This document shows, in pieces, positions 45,106-58,543 of a stretch of DNA of 64,000 nucleotides. The translations under genes and the position numbers were made by a program. This DNA comes from Chrysoporthe austroafricana (lineage: Eukaryota; Ascomycota; Sordariomycetes; Diaporthales; Cryphonectriaceae). Location: NCBI GenBank assembly GCA_001051155.2, contig JYIP02000007.1:3350342-3414341 (forward strand). The letters are read 5' to 3'. The notes under the pieces were generated by a model that had not been told where the DNA came from, did no database searches, and worked only from the letters and a program-made list of their open reading frames with translations. Position 1 is the first letter of the stretch. Each line of letters begins with the position of its first letter.

Positions 45106-46950
45106 TAAGTTAATAGAAAAGGAGTATTTCGAAATTAGTATTAATAATAATAGGAAAAGTACGCCGCGGAATGGGGTATGCCGCGGAATAGTAATTTACG
45201 TTAGAAGGGGTTTTGTGCATGCAATAGTATTATTGCCTAATAGTACCTTATATAAAGTCAAATCAAGCTATTTCGTAACCAGTAATGGCTATTAGCAAAA
45301 TGCAGAATCAGCAGATATTTTTGCGGCGCATATAATGCTAATTTTGATTCAGATAGCTATCCTACGATCGTCTAGCAGACCCAATGATTCTATATGAACG
45401 CTTCATTATATCCAAAGAGCTATTTATAGCGGAAGATGAGGATATTACTGCCAATTGGGTCAATCTGAGCCTGCTTGAAAATAGCTTGGTTATTACCGTT
45501 ATCTATTCGGTCCAATTAGTTCGTTTTCGTAATAAGCAGTATTGAAAGGATCTATATAACTCGTTTATAAGGCCAAAGAATGAAAATATAAGCTAGAGCA
45601 ACTCAATACAGAATATAACCGCAACCCTTACTTTAGGCTTCTGTGCCGCAATATGCTTGGAACCTATTATTATATACAGCTGAGCCATTTCGCCGTTTTA
45701 GCAGAACTAAAAGCGGCTAAGCCTTGGACTTTCTGCTTTTCGGCCTATGCTTGAGATAAGTAGAATTGTATATGAGAAAGTTTTCTAGAGCTATCTGTTT
45801 ACTGCATTATGGGGCACGAGAAGCTCCGTTTCCGGCTCTTTGCTACAGGGGATTTTGGCTGGTCGTAATATGGCTTTCAAGAGAATAGGAAGCCCTATTT
45901 TCGGTACAGAAATATATACTCTCTTAGCAATTCAAATTTCGTCCTGAAAAAAAGGATATATGGATAAAGATAGACTATTTTTATATATGCTGCTCCATAA
46001 TCGATTTCTTTTCCAACATGCTCTATTACCCAGACTGGGCTGCGCATTGCCGGGCCAGCGACCAGTTGCGCAGCTATATATCTTCTCGTACCAGTATATT
46101 ATTTGATTAACGGATTAAGGAAATATAGATATATGCGGCTTCTATAATTAACAAAATCGAGCAGAAATGCGCCTTTCGTTCAGGAAGTCTTTTCTGTTCT
46201 GGTTGCTACGAGGAAGAAAGGCTGCAAACAGTATGCTTTCGGGATATTGGCTTCTATTCGCAAAATTTTATACAAGTCCTGCCTCGACAAAATCTTTCTT
46301 TTTGGGGAAGGGGGGTCGTAAGCGAACGAAAAGCAATCCATAGCATTGCAGAGAAGCAAGACTTTAGCATATCCTTTATAACGGATATATGGTTGCATCA
46401 AGACGATACGTACGAGTCTCTGGATAGGGGCCGAGGCGATATGACGGGTTGCGAGGGTAAATACGTCTTTAGCGAAAGTAGATGCTGGGTTCCAGTAGAG
46501 ACTGTCCTTGCCGAAGATGGAATTATCGACTATAATATTCAAGTAAGGCTTTTCCGCTATTGCTTTCGTTATTATAGAGCCGCAATCTTTGCGTTCGAAA
46601 TTGTATCCGATTAGTATAAAGTTTGGTTGTCAGATTCGCTCGACAATACGAGAAGGAGGAATTTAGCGAAAGAGACCGTAGCTGGATTGCTGCTGCGTAT
46701 ATTGCAGCCAGACGGCTATGGTTAGAATACGATACGATTAACGATTATGCCATTTAATTTCAAATGATATTGCTTGCTTGTTAGGAAACCGTACAATTTT
46801 CGAAAAGCATGCGTCGGGATAAGAATAATTATGAATTATAAGTATATATAGTTGTCGAGGACGCTAGTCAAGGTATTATTGCTAAGTATATAAATCATTA
46901 AACGCCCTACTCAAGACTTAGGATTCAGTTATATAGGCAAGAATCCACTG
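45106..46950. other. Moderately mutated region with unresolved coding traces
   Basis: Base composition is less AT-rich than in the LTR elements. Two plus-strand frames between 45400 and 46100 give protein-like stretches (AEDEDITANWVNLSLLENS; YFRLLCRNMLGTYYYIQLSH) but shift relative to each other. A minus frame (46180-46542) and a plus frame (46393-46614) overlap, so at most one is real. I recognise no family. Confidence 0.3.
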
Positions 46951-47110
46951 CATTATCCCACTCAAAACCTGTAATATGAGTGCGCTTTTAAAGTAAAGAA
47001 ATGTTGAGGAGGCTATTACAGACAGCCATAGAGAACAAGGCTGTGGAATCGCGAAAACAAAAAAAAACAAGAATAAAAGAAAGCACCAAGTCAAACGGCC
47101 ATTGCTATCT

Positions 47111-49500
47111 CTAAGTTCGCCGAGATATCGCGGATCCCTGTAATCTATAGAATGCCTCAACCTCCCCTTTCGTTTCCGTATACATCTTCAGAAACTTGTT
47201 TATAGGCATCTTTCTGCCGGCGGAATATTTGGTTCTCAGCACTTCTTCCATAAGGTACTGTAATCCATCTCTGCTATCTCGAGCTGTTATCTCCCACTTT
47301 TCGCCGTTGCGGATATTGAATAGCAAGATGCGCAGCAAATGCTCTACTTTATGCTTTATAGCCCAAAGGTAGGCGTAAGTGCTTACTTGAATGGCATATT
47401 CTAACGAAAGCTTGGATACAAACTTAATTTCCCAGATCGATATTCCTTTTGCTATCCCGGAATGGCTTCCAGTTACGTTTTCTAATCTTGACTAGGCCGC
47501 ATTTCGGGAACAGGTTTATAACATTCGGCTGCCTGCTGGTATATGGTTCTTATTATATTGTATAATATCTGCCCGTCCTCTAATAAAAGTCATTTGCGCT
47601 TAACTATCTGCCTTCCCGTTACGCATAATAAAGCCTCGCTTTTCGAATATATGCTTAAAGTCCAGCTTATAAAAATCCTGAAATTGTTCTCGTAATCGCT
47701 ATTTTGCGGCATCAAGCTATAACCCCAGCCAATCAAAGCTGTAATGCGCTATCTGAATATATCGAGAGTAGTAGCCGGATAGCACGGCATTATACTGATA
47801 TGCCTTTCTGCAGAGCTATGCAACTTGCATCTTCTTTCCTGTCGGAATAGCTGCCGGTCTGTTATCTTTCTTATATCCCAGGATAGAAAGTATATCTAGA
47901 AGTTCGTATTCGTATGCGGCGATTATTGCTATCCTATTGATATCACTAACCGCCTTATAATGCATTTTAATTGGGTTTGTAAGCATTTTATCGGGAGCCC
48001 TGATATTTTGGTTATCGCGGAACGGAACGACTAGCTCCGTAATTTCCAGGTACCGCTTACAGACGGCATTAAGGACCTCGTCTGGCAAATGCCGCGATAT
48101 ATCGGAAATAAAGATATTTCGTAGGAATAGCAGACCTATTTTGGCCGGACGACCAACCGGACGGCATATCTTGACTTTTTGTAACGATAGCCGGACGAGT
48201 CGGGCTGTATCGGCTATAGCGCGACAAGAGACGAACGGCATTATAGCCTCCTTGCTATCGTGCATAATAACTAGCTGCCTTCGCGCGCGGGTAAAGGCTA
48301 CGAAAGTCTCGTTAGGGCATTTATTATCTAGTAAGTCGCGTTTAAGGTACTTGAAATACCCGTTATCCATTCCGTAAACGATTACCAGATCACGCTCGCT
48401 GCCTTTGAATTGGTAATATATTAATATAGCTAGCTTGCTAGAGAGAACGAGGTTGTCGAGTGCCATATTATCAGAAATTAATATTGCAATTTTGATATCA
48501 TACTTTTTGGATAGTATATTCGTCAATATGAAAATTAGCGGGTTATTGCGAACGAAAGGTGCCAGGATAGCTATTCGTTCCGGTCCGTACTTTTCGATTA
48601 ATAGTATCAAGAACTCTATTACGAAATTGACATTAAACAGCTCTGCATGAATATATTGCGGTCTGGGGCCATTATGGAACCCAGTAATATATTCCTCTCT
48701 ACCAAAAAATGCCTGATTGATAAATATAAACGTTTGATACGAAAGCCTAAAACTATTGCTGAGGGTTATATTCGTCTATAGGTAAGGCGAGAGAAACGAA
48801 AGTAATTCGGGGGATAGACTAAGATAGCGAGAATTAGCGCTACGGAAGCCATATATGGCTTGTCGTTTATTGCCCAAAATAATAATTCGAGGAGCTTTCC
48901 CGGCGGCTGTATAAGTTATAGAAGATAAAAAGGCGTATATAAGCCAGAAAATGTTATCAGTATAGTCTTGGAACTCATCCAATACTATAAGATTGTAGGA
49001 CTTGCCATTCCAAGTCGGTATAATTGCTGCCTTCCTTAGCTTATGCAGTACGGCGTTATTGTGGACCAGAATCGAGAAGAGCCTTCTAGCCATGCTATGA
49101 AAGATGAATATATCGGCGTATGGATAGTTCTCAAATCTCCTGGCTGTCTCAAGCTGCAAGCGCTTTGAGTAAGTCATAACGGCGACGGGCCGGTCAGGAT
49201 TCGCTGCTATAATTACTTTAGCAGTCGCGGTTTTTCTAGCACCTGGGCGGGCAGATATAACTATATTTTGGGTCTGGGAAAGGTCTACTACCTTCTGTTA
49301 TTCGGGTAATAGGCTAAATAAGCGCCGCGACAGTATAGCGAACCTAACCTGGCCCGGATTCAAGCTACGGGAAGTTGCTATATTCTTTTCAAGGTTGTAG
49401 AAAGTAGCAAAATATTTGGGAAGGTAGCCCTATTCAAGACGATTAGTATCTAATTAGCATATAATTGGTTTTCAAAGGATTGTGCAAATAGCTAAAGTAC
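47111..49500 (-). pseudogene. UvrD-like SF1 helicase fused to a PD-(D/E)XK-type nuclease domain
   Basis: About 790 codons remain in one minus-strand frame, with TAA/TAG (and few TGA) stops but no obvious frameshift. Visible helicase motifs in order: I, ISARPGARKTATAK (about 49205-49250, Gly of GKT changed to Arg); II, LIVLDEFQDYT (about 48975); III, ILGNKRQAIYGFRSAN (about 48850); IV, SNSFRLSYQTFIFINQAF (about 48720); V and VI, QFKGSERDLVIVYGMD and ETFVAFTRARRQLVIM (about 48260-48400). The C-terminus has GRADIIQYN, IWEIKFVSKL and YAIQVSTYAYLW (about 47350-47560), the D…ExK…Q arrangement of RecB-type nucleases, then LRILLFNIRNGEKWEITARD. Unwinding plus cutting DNA would be the ancestral activity. 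RIP suggests that it existed in multiple copies. Confidence 0.7.
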
Positions 49501-51620
49501 GGATAATTTGCAGCCGGTAGCGGAAAGAGCTGTATAATAGTCGCGCCCTGCTTGCTGTATATTGAAAATGAAATCGGAAGGTACGGTATATGATAAGAAA
49601 TAGAGAATTGCGGAAGCGGCAGGTTATATATGGTATCTCTAGCTTAGGATATCTGATATTCTTATTAGTGAATTCTCAGGGTATAAAGGCTTGAATTGGA
49701 CGGGCCCTAGGACGGATAACCGGGGGCCGGATTTATCAGTCAAATTAGCAGGCTTATCGAAATGGAAATCTTATCGAATTAATTAGCTTCTCGAATTTCA
49801 ATCGCAAGAAAATATAATATAATTTCGTTATAGCAAGATTTAGAATTTATAGAATCGTAGCCTGTTTGAAAGCCAGATAGCATTATATTTAAGCTTAAAG
49901 CCCTATATGATACTAAGTATTAAGACAAATTTGCCTTTTCTAATTATTTAAGCTTTTTTCAGAATTAATATACTTTAACTTATTAAGGAGGCTTTTATTT
50001 TCTTTGCTTGCTATTTCTTTTTTATATTAGCTAAGTTTTTTTAAATTCATTATTCTCGGGATTAATATAAACCGATAAAATTTATATTGCATTAGGTTCT
50101 GGCTTATAATAAGGGAATATTTTAGGTATCCGTAGCAAGAGAGGATTCCAGAATTCTTTCTATAGCAAGGGATAACAAAGAACGGGATAGTAGAGAAAGC
50201 TATAAATTAAGGGCGTTTTCTGTGCTAAATTTTCATTAAATTTAGTCTTGGGAAGCAAGAAAGGAATATAAATTGCTTGACTTCTCGAAGAACTGAGAAT
50301 GTCTCTAACGAAACATGGCTGTTCAGCCTGCTGCTATAGTCCGTAATATATTTTTCTATTCATTACGCTTCTCTCTAAATGAAAAGTATAAATTGCAGGC
50401 TAGTCTATTATATCGTATACTATAGCCAATAACTTATTGGCAGCGGTCCATACAAATTAAGTTAATGCAAGCATAGCCGTCCGCTTGACTTGCATTTATT
50501 TTCGCCTACTTGCTTGCCTTCCAATACCTTATCACTTTACTTTGCTTGCTCAGCTTGCTTAGCTTGAAGACTTTCCCGATTAAGAACGCGTAATCTATGC
50601 TAGGGGAATTCGATACGTACCCATTGGCTGTATATTCCTTTCAAAGATAGCGATAGTTGCAAGACTCGTATACGTATTCTGCTATTGCAAAGAGCTTTAA
50701 GAGGTTACGAGATACGTTAGAACGGCCAGGGCAGACGAATTAGTATAATAGCCAGTAATAAGGAGTATTTGTCGGTATAATAAGCTTTGCGTACATACAA
50801 ATGGCAATATTACAAAAGTTTATGCTAGGCAAGAGCAGTATTAATATTATCTGGCTTATATACGGAAATACAAAAAATAAGTCTATTATGCAATGCAGAT
50901 TTTCTTTAGGGAGTATCAATAGTATAAGCATTACGTACCAAATACCTGGATTATCGAAGTACTTGTAACTTGTTAGGTTTATGCTAGCAGAATAGATAGT
51001 GGATTACTTAATCGTGCAATACTAGAACTCCAGTATAGATAATTCTCGCTTCTGGGGCTATCAAGTAAGGGTTTAAATAATACTTAGATTGGCAATTGAA
51101 TAACAGCTATAAGAACTACCTGATAATAGGAAATATTCCGATCTTAAGAGCATTACTACCCAGTTAACCTTGCATTTTGCCTATAAGGCTAGAAGATTAG
51201 AATATCCGTATCCTCATTATCTGTTTTCAATTGGCTTTCAGGCATAAAGTCCGGGCTAAGCAGGCACTTAGGGGGAGCGCTAATATGGTAAGCGGAAGCG
51301 TTAAGCTATAACAATCGCGCAGAGTCCTTTATAACGGCACTTTGATAGCGGTTATTATAGGAAGATCTTTAAAGCGTTATGCTTTATTATAGCGCATTAC
51401 CAGTATAGTTCTGGGAGATCCTGAGTTTAGGAAGCAGGTTATATAGAGAAGGATACTTATATGAAGAAGGAAGGGGGTATAAATATTCAGCTCTCGATAT
51501 TGAACCCTTAACCCATACGTTTCGCAGGCAAGGCTTTTCGTTTTCGTACTTGAATATTATATTCATTGCGGTTTGCTTAACGGCTATTGAATTCTTGAAA
51601 CTCTTTAATATTCTGGCTAT
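49501..51620. other. Region without recognised genes; degenerate LTR traces
   Basis: No convincing coding frame; 50740-50931 (minus) is short and hydrophobic. At 50818-50870 and 50965-51150 the sequence resembles the reverse chromovirus LTR (GTTTATGCTAGGCAAGAGCA; AATAATACTTAGATTGGCAA), which suggests old LTR remnants. The remainder shows nothing. Confidence 0.3.
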
Positions 51621-51641
51621 TCTAATAGGCCAAATGGGCCC

Positions 51642-52620
51642 TTATATATACCTATAACGTTTCATATTAAAACCTTCTGGAACTTCCGAATTATGTAATT
51701 TGATAATATTTAATAATTGCGGTATTAGATTAGCGCGGGCAAGAGATGATAATAGAGGGCGTAGCAAGGAAAATAATACTAAGTATCGTTCTTTCCGGGG
51801 CAATATTTTCTTTATTTTCTTTGCTTTTACGAGAGCCTCTATCAATATAATGCCTTTTAGATACGACGCAATAAAAGGAATTGGCCGGTCTCCTTTTCCC
51901 GCCTGGTTCCTTTCTTCGAGAGTATAAAGCAAGAGCAAAGCGAACTCCTTAATAGTCTTTTGGACTAGATTTGGCGATAGAAACAAATCTGCAGGCCAGT
52001 TGCATATAAAGATTCGAGCGCACTTAACTATATTTGGGAGCATGTTTGCAGCTTGCAGCCAGTTAACTTTGTTACTGTTAGCTTTCGATTTATATATCTA
52101 TATATCCGGCAATTTCGTATCGAGGCTATAAATGGCAATAATATCGATATCTGATTCTGTATTTTCGCTAAGGTAGAGGAGAGAAAGGTCGATATGCCGT
52201 TATATAGCTTCTTTCGGAGCACGTTGGTTTCGACGCAAGCGTTACCCCGCTCGGCCGCGAAGCCAAAAATAAACGGCAATTTTCCTTCCGACCAGGAGAA
52301 CGATATATCCGAAACAGAATAAACCCATTTCTGCTTGTAAATGCTATCCTGTAATGGGTTTTCTTGGATAGAGATTTCGGTTAGCGACGGATTGGGGATT
52401 TGATAGAGCGCCGATCGGGCAGGGTAATACTGGCAATGGCAGATTCGGCAATGCGCATGCGATTTATGGAATATGGAATAGTTCTGTATGGAACCAAATA
52501 TATAGCAAAGTTGCAATCTTTTCGACTATAGTAGAGGTAAAGGGAATATCGATAATATAATTTACGAAAGATCGAAAAGGAAAGACCCCGGGATATAGAA
52601 TAATAGTGCATATGCAGCAA
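51642..52620 (-). pseudogene. Decayed minus-strand coding region, unknown family
   Basis: Two overlapping minus-strand frames, 52028-52516 (162 codons) and 51642-52043 (133 codons), are unusually long for this DNA and sit in a patch with near-normal composition. The first has a Cys/His-rich start (HKSHAHCRICHCQ), which could be a metal site. They are in different frames, so either an intron or a frameshift joins them. I recognise no family. Confidence 0.3.
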
Positions 52621-54583
52621 TGCCCGACCACGTTATAAAGATCTCTAAGAATAGTTCTTGAAATATGCTATTCTTTCGCAATTGTCTATCAGGCCTTGCC
52701 TCAGCTATCTAGAGAAGAGCTGAACTAGCATAGCTTCGCTACTACCCTACTTACGGACTTAACGCGGTATATTATATAAAGATACTATAGGCAGTACGAT
52801 TGCGGAAGCGCCCGATATAACATTTTTAGAATGGAAGGATTAATATTTCGGCAATTCAGATGCTTTTACTGCCCTTTCTCTCTCAGTATACTATTATTCA
52901 TATCCTAGATAATAATTATACGCATGCAATAAACGATAAGAACAATAAGACTTTCGAAATGTAAGATAAGGTATATGCCAAACTACATTCAAGATTCTCA
53001 TATAGGACGATTATATTGCAATATTTTTTTAAGCATCGTCTCGCAATTTATAGCCTTAGTTGCATATCGTTCTTCTAGCTTATGAAAAAAGTTTCGCTAT
53101 AAATAACTCAGTAACGGTTGACGGCATATACTAGAATCGGATAGCCAATACCGACCGTACCTAGAGCATGTATGGTTACTATGCTTCATTCAGGGCTTGA
53201 ACCGGCAAGAAATTATATAAACAAAGCATTATATTTGATATGCAAGCCCCTGCTTATTAGCAGAGACTAGCCGCGATAGGACTATACGCAAGAATTACCG
53301 CTTTCGTATCCGCTTTCGCCGCAGCCCAACCTATTAGTGCTATACCTGTATTTGCTCACTTTCGTAACCTCCAGCTTACTACGTACATTATTCCTAATCT
53401 TGTCCATGCCGTTCCGTAAGCAGCCAGTCTCGTTATAGTAATAATAAGCCACGTTTACCATACTTCCGTAAATTGCTTTCTTTTTGCGATCAATCAAATA
53501 TAGGATGTCCGGTCATTAATATAATATAGAACGTTTCAGTTCTGCAAGACTAAACTCGCGATATATTTGCGACAAGTAATAATTCAAGCATTCGTGGATT
53601 TCAAAATGAAATTATGGCAAAAGCATGTAAGTTAATAGTAGAGTTTAAGCAAATCCTTAAGGCATATTCTGCCATTATATCCTAATTTTATCTTTTAAAT
53701 GGAATTCCTTGCTTTGGATATTGGGTCCCAAAGGTTGCTATTATCCTGTAGAAATAATTCAATGATAATGATTCAATATCTACCCAGCGCAAAGACGGTG
53801 GCTAAATTCAAGGCTATAGAATATATAAAGACGTATTGCGAATCCGTTAAAGATTCGGTAGACGGTATTGGCTATAGGCCAATGGCAAATTTACAGATTC
53901 TTTTAAAGAAAAGACGAATCATTATTACTTTTTATTTGTTTTAGAAAATGGCTTATATATCGGTATTGAAAAGCAGGCGGTCCGAAGCACGTACGAATAT
54001 TCGAAAGTCTCTATCTCTAATCGCGGATAATAATATGCTAAAATAGTTTAGAAAAGTTTTACAATCAGCTAAAAACGACTTAATAAGAGCAGATATGCGT
54101 CCTGCTATACTATTACCTCGAACAGTTATTGAATTTTCGTACGATAAACTGACAATAGCTATTACCTTTAGTGTTTTGGCCTACCCTGCAGGCCACTAGG
54201 GGGAGCCTTGTCAACTAAAACGGTCCCACTGCTCTTGTATTTGCGGCCATATATAAATTCAAGCATCGATCCTTTTCTGCTGCCTACTAACAGACTCTTT
54301 GACATGCGAAATGCTATTACGATACGAAACGCAATATACCAGCGCCTTCAGCCAAGGGAAGAAGACCGACTCTTTCCTATCCCATTGCTATTACGTATAC
54401 TATACTATTTTCAAAATCAATGCCTTGGAAACCTAAAAAGTAAGCCGAAAATTGCATTATGCTATCTTATATTGCCTTTCTTCTTTTCGGGGGGATGGAA
54501 ATAAAGGGGGGGGACGATTCTTTTTGCTAATACTCTTGCTTCGAATTTAAGCAGCATTAGTCGATACGATACAGATTACATTA
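52621..54583. other. Region with short unassigned frames
   Basis: Frames of 70-100 codons at 53282-53497 (minus), 53699-53944 (plus) and 54208-54504 (plus) have no recognisable motif and no partner exons that I can place. Near 54490 there is a G-rich stretch (CGGGGGGATGG, then GGGGGGGACG). Confidence 0.25.
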
Positions 54584-55420
54584 TCATACAAATACTAATA
54601 AAGCACTTTCTGCCTTCCTTATTTTTAATCGCAGCCTCTTTGCGCTTATAATATATATATATAAGCGAAGGCCTATACCGCTCAATAACCTGTATATAGG
54701 TATTGGGAATGCAAAATGCAAAGGCCTAAAGAGAAAGGCGTCTTTATCGTTACGGATATATTGCGGGTAGTTAAAGCGTACTAGTCTTATGGGTAACTGT
54801 AATCCAGCAAGGCGAACGCTTGCCATTCCCATAATATCCGATAGATCGAATAGCTCGGCCGCATACCTTGATATGGCATTGGGCTGCATACCGAATATAG
54901 ACGGCCCTGGCTGAAAGCTTAATGAGAGAATATAGAAGTCGTTCGTATCCTCCCCGGCTGTAAAGACTTTCGATATGCGCAACGCTTTCGGACTTGTACT
55001 AGCCGGGGCTGCTATGCCGGTAATAGGCATCTGGTATCTTTCCGAGCGCCCGCGGTTACAAAGGCTACGCTAAAGCCCTCTTTCAGGGTTAAAAAATACG
55101 ATATATTGCATACCGCATCTTCCTCGTAATATTGATTCTGAAATCGAAATACCTCAACGACAAGATATCTAATAATAGGGACTAGGCACGATACTGCAAT
55201 AAGAGCTTGCGTACCTGCTCGCTCTGCTTAAGCTTGCGGATATTACTAGCATAGAGATCCAGATAGTCGACCTTCTCAAATAGAGCTTCGGGATTCCATT
55301 TGAAACGCTCTGTTCCGACTTCGAGCCTATGCGATAGCTACCGCGTTATATAGATAAGCGTACAGACCGACTTACGAAGGAAATAAGGGCGAAAGAGATT
55401 ATAGAGCGAAGAGCGCTACT
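54584..55420 (-). pseudogene. Decayed conserved-looking gene, unknown family
   Basis: The open minus frame 54584-55030 (148 codons) has globular-protein composition (TNDFYILSLSFQPGPSIFGM, AELFDLSDIMGMASVRLAGL, FLFRPLHFAFP). Upstream on the same strand another frame reads RFKWNPEALFEKVDYLDLYA (about 55270-55320) and a third reads KEGFSVAFVTAGARKDTR (about 55030-55090), so the pieces need an intron or frameshifts to connect. No known domain is recognised. Confidence 0.35.
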
Positions 55421-58121
55421 TTATCGAAATCAGCGCAAGCTAGAGGATATGAAAGAACTAATAACAAGGCAGCTAGCCGAATTCGGAAAATGAGCAATCT
55501 GCTCCCTGAAAGGCGCATCCTACCAGTTGCGTCCTCTTCTACTAGTTATAATATTCAGACCGCCTTTCTTTCGAAAAGCTCTTTACTCTTTCATCCGGAT
55601 ATATGGTTTCAGTAGCTACTCAGGATTAATAGCTTAGTTTCTAAAAGTCGTTTTTTTTTTTGGTTGGCTTCTGGGAATATTTCTTTAGTTCTTCGAGTGC
55701 TATTTCGCTAGAGTATATGCTTACATTTGAGGTTATTGTTTGAAAGCTCTGATATTGTTTGTCTCAATAATATCCTACAATACTCTTATCAGACTATTCG
55801 TCCTTTTCGGCCCTGGAATGCTTTATCGAATATGTTTTACCCGCATATAGAGTTCCTTGACAAGAGCCCTAATAAGATAAAGGGGGAAAATAATTAAGAA
55901 AAAAAAAAATGTAATGAGCAGGCTAGGCTTAAGGGCAAGTGGAAAGGATTAAATTCCGCAGCTTTATTGTATGAAGAAGCAAAAGGAACAAACCTCGAAT
56001 ATATATAGAGAGAGAGCGCGAAAAGTGGATTTTCAACTAGCCAATTAAAGAATCCTGCTCGCAACAGAAAATAATTAATTTACAGACTTTATTTTCGGAT
56101 TATATATAAGACTCGGGTAGCGATATTGAAAATGGGGCGGAGTGGAAGAGCTAACGAGGCTAGATCTGGAAGAGGTAGTAGTGGAGTGAGTGATATAACG
56201 CCAAGCGGGCTAACATATGCAACGGTGCTTCGCTAATACTTAGACTGGTAGTACAGCTCCACAAAAGCCGTTATTGGCTTCGAGACGCACTTTTGAACCG
56301 GAGACTGTAATACAGTTCGGTCTTTATTACGCATCCTTTTCTCTAATCCTTATCCGGTAAGGAAGTGAAATAGTAGCAAAAGCATTTATGAATAGATTGA
56401 ACGGAATAGTAACGGGAGCATAGCGCTTAGCGTCTGTATAGAAGCATATCCCAGCATCGGTAGCACAAATTTGATAGAAAGGAGATATAAGGCGGATGCA
56501 AGTCTTCCTTGAACGGGCTATAATATAATTTTGGCTGCATGCGCGGACTTTTCGGGATTTTAGCGTAGCCGGCTTTTGTAACGCTGCATATAGGAAGCTG
56601 TTTTTTAATATTAAAGTAGCTCGATTTTGTATAATTTCGGAATAGTAATAAAGATAAGATATAATTAATAATAGCCTTTTCTGAAGGTTAATAAGTTGCT
56701 TTTTTTTCTATTTGATAGCATATATATGCATATCAAAGCTGAAATTTGGTAGAAATTCTTTGCAATGCAATTTCTTTTGAGTTATGCCGCTTTATCCGAA
56801 AATAGCTCTTTAAAGCAAAAAACGACTCGTTTTGCATCCGTATGCACTTTAATCTTATCTTATCCTAATTGCGCAATAAGGTTATTAGTTTTTCGCTAGC
56901 GTATATTTAGCTAGCATTTATTATATAAATTATATATTAAAATAATTTATATTAGCGTATTTATATCGGACGATATTTTAATCTATATATATTACGAGCG
57001 TAATAGGAAATAAGGATTGAAAAAGCAATTATTTCGAAAAATATAAGTAATAGTTATTAAATAAGGCTAAGTTGGCATTTTCAAGAAGATAAGAAGATAA
57101 TAATAGTTTGCTTAAAGGATTCAATTTTTATATATTGAAGCTAAGAGTTTAAAATTTATATTCTCTCTATCTCGCTTAATATATTTTTGAATTAATTCCA
57201 AAATTGCTAGAATTAAAACGTTATCGTTTTCAAGCGCAATATAAGACTTTTTCGATCGCTATCCAGTTCAAAAAGATAACTACTTTTATAAGATTTCGTA
57301 AAATACAAATAATAATAATTAACCTTATTTTCAGCAGATTTTGGAACTTGAATACTATCCTATATAACTATATTGGCATATAATTCTTCGAGCTTAATAG
57401 AATCTTCTAAAATAGCATATTATTCTTGCAGTAGCAAAGAAATACATTTTTCCGAAAGGCTTGCAATAAACGAATGAAATTCTTTATTTATTAGCTTTAT
57501 TTATCTATAGCATTTCGGCAAATATATAAATTACCTATTATAGCAATAAATTAATATATCAGCTATATATTGCCTATTCGAATTTAATATTTTTATTTCA
57601 ATAAATTATTAATATTAATTATAAAGCTGCTTATCCTAATAGCAAGAGAGTATATAACCCTATTATTATACGAAATTTATTCTCTTTCTTTTGCGCTATA
57701 ATATAGTAAATTACGCGACAAATTATTTTAAGCTTATAATTCCTTATCTGTATATTATAAATCTTCGCTTTTTATAGCATATTGCTTTTATTTAATTATT
57801 TACAAATATGCAAAAGAAAAAGAAAATACGGCCGGATGCTATAAAAAGCCTTAAGATCGAAAAGATAATAAAGCTATACGAAACCATTAAAATATACGGT
57901 TTCTTACGAAAGATATAGCCAATCCAACTTATATAGCTATAAGTATAATTGCAATATAAACTATTGCCGATATAAGCCAAGCAAAATTATTTTGGAAATA
58001 TGCCTTATATTATTATTACTTTAGCATATAATCGCAAAGACAAAACGGCCCGAAAATATATAAATTTTGTTAAAGCGGCTAAGCCGGAATTTGCTATAAA
58101 GAAAGCGCGCGTTAATCTTAT
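55421..58121. other. Region without recognised genes
   Basis: 55400-56500 has mixed composition, with a short plus-strand charged stretch (55375-55490) and simple A and T runs. 56500-58120 is strongly AT-rich. I can support no gene. The open frames at 57792-58292 are short, and two overlap on opposite strands. Confidence 0.3.
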
Positions 58122-58126
58122 AATTA

Positions 58127-58543
58127 TGTTACGAACCAATACGAGGGACAAAAGGATAAAACCCCAATACGAGGCAAAGCGAGGGAACGGGGGTACATGC
58201 CCTGCAAGAATTACGTAAGCCAGGGTTAGGATTATCAGGGCCCCGCCCAGCTCACTAAGGCCCGGTAAGCAGCAATAAGCCCTATCGGGCAACTATAGGC
58301 CAAAACTAAAGAACTAAATATATAAAGCCAGAAAGATTCCCCCGGCTAAGTAAACAGATAGTTTTTCAGTTATCAATCTAAGTATCAATTAAGACTTACT
58401 ATTAATAGCTATATCGGCTTATGAATATTGCGATACTCAGAAAACTTGTCCTGAATTTCAAAGCTGTATTTGGTACCGTTCCTATTAGCATAAACCTTTT
58501 AACTCTACAGTATATCTTAAGATTTGCTGTAGCATTCATAACA
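58127..58543 (+). repeat. Chromovirus 5' LTR with clean TG…CA ends
   Basis: 417 bp. It gives the best-preserved ends of the family: TGTTACGAACCAATACGAGG and GCTGTAGCATTCATAACA. The variable block here is GC-rich (CAGGGCCCCGCCCAG, about 58229-58243) and unlike the other copies. Confidence 0.8.

Noticed and set aside
48141..48650. Plus-strand frames of 71-78 codons
   Set aside because: They lie opposite the helicase motifs V and VI and have no protein-like features of their own.
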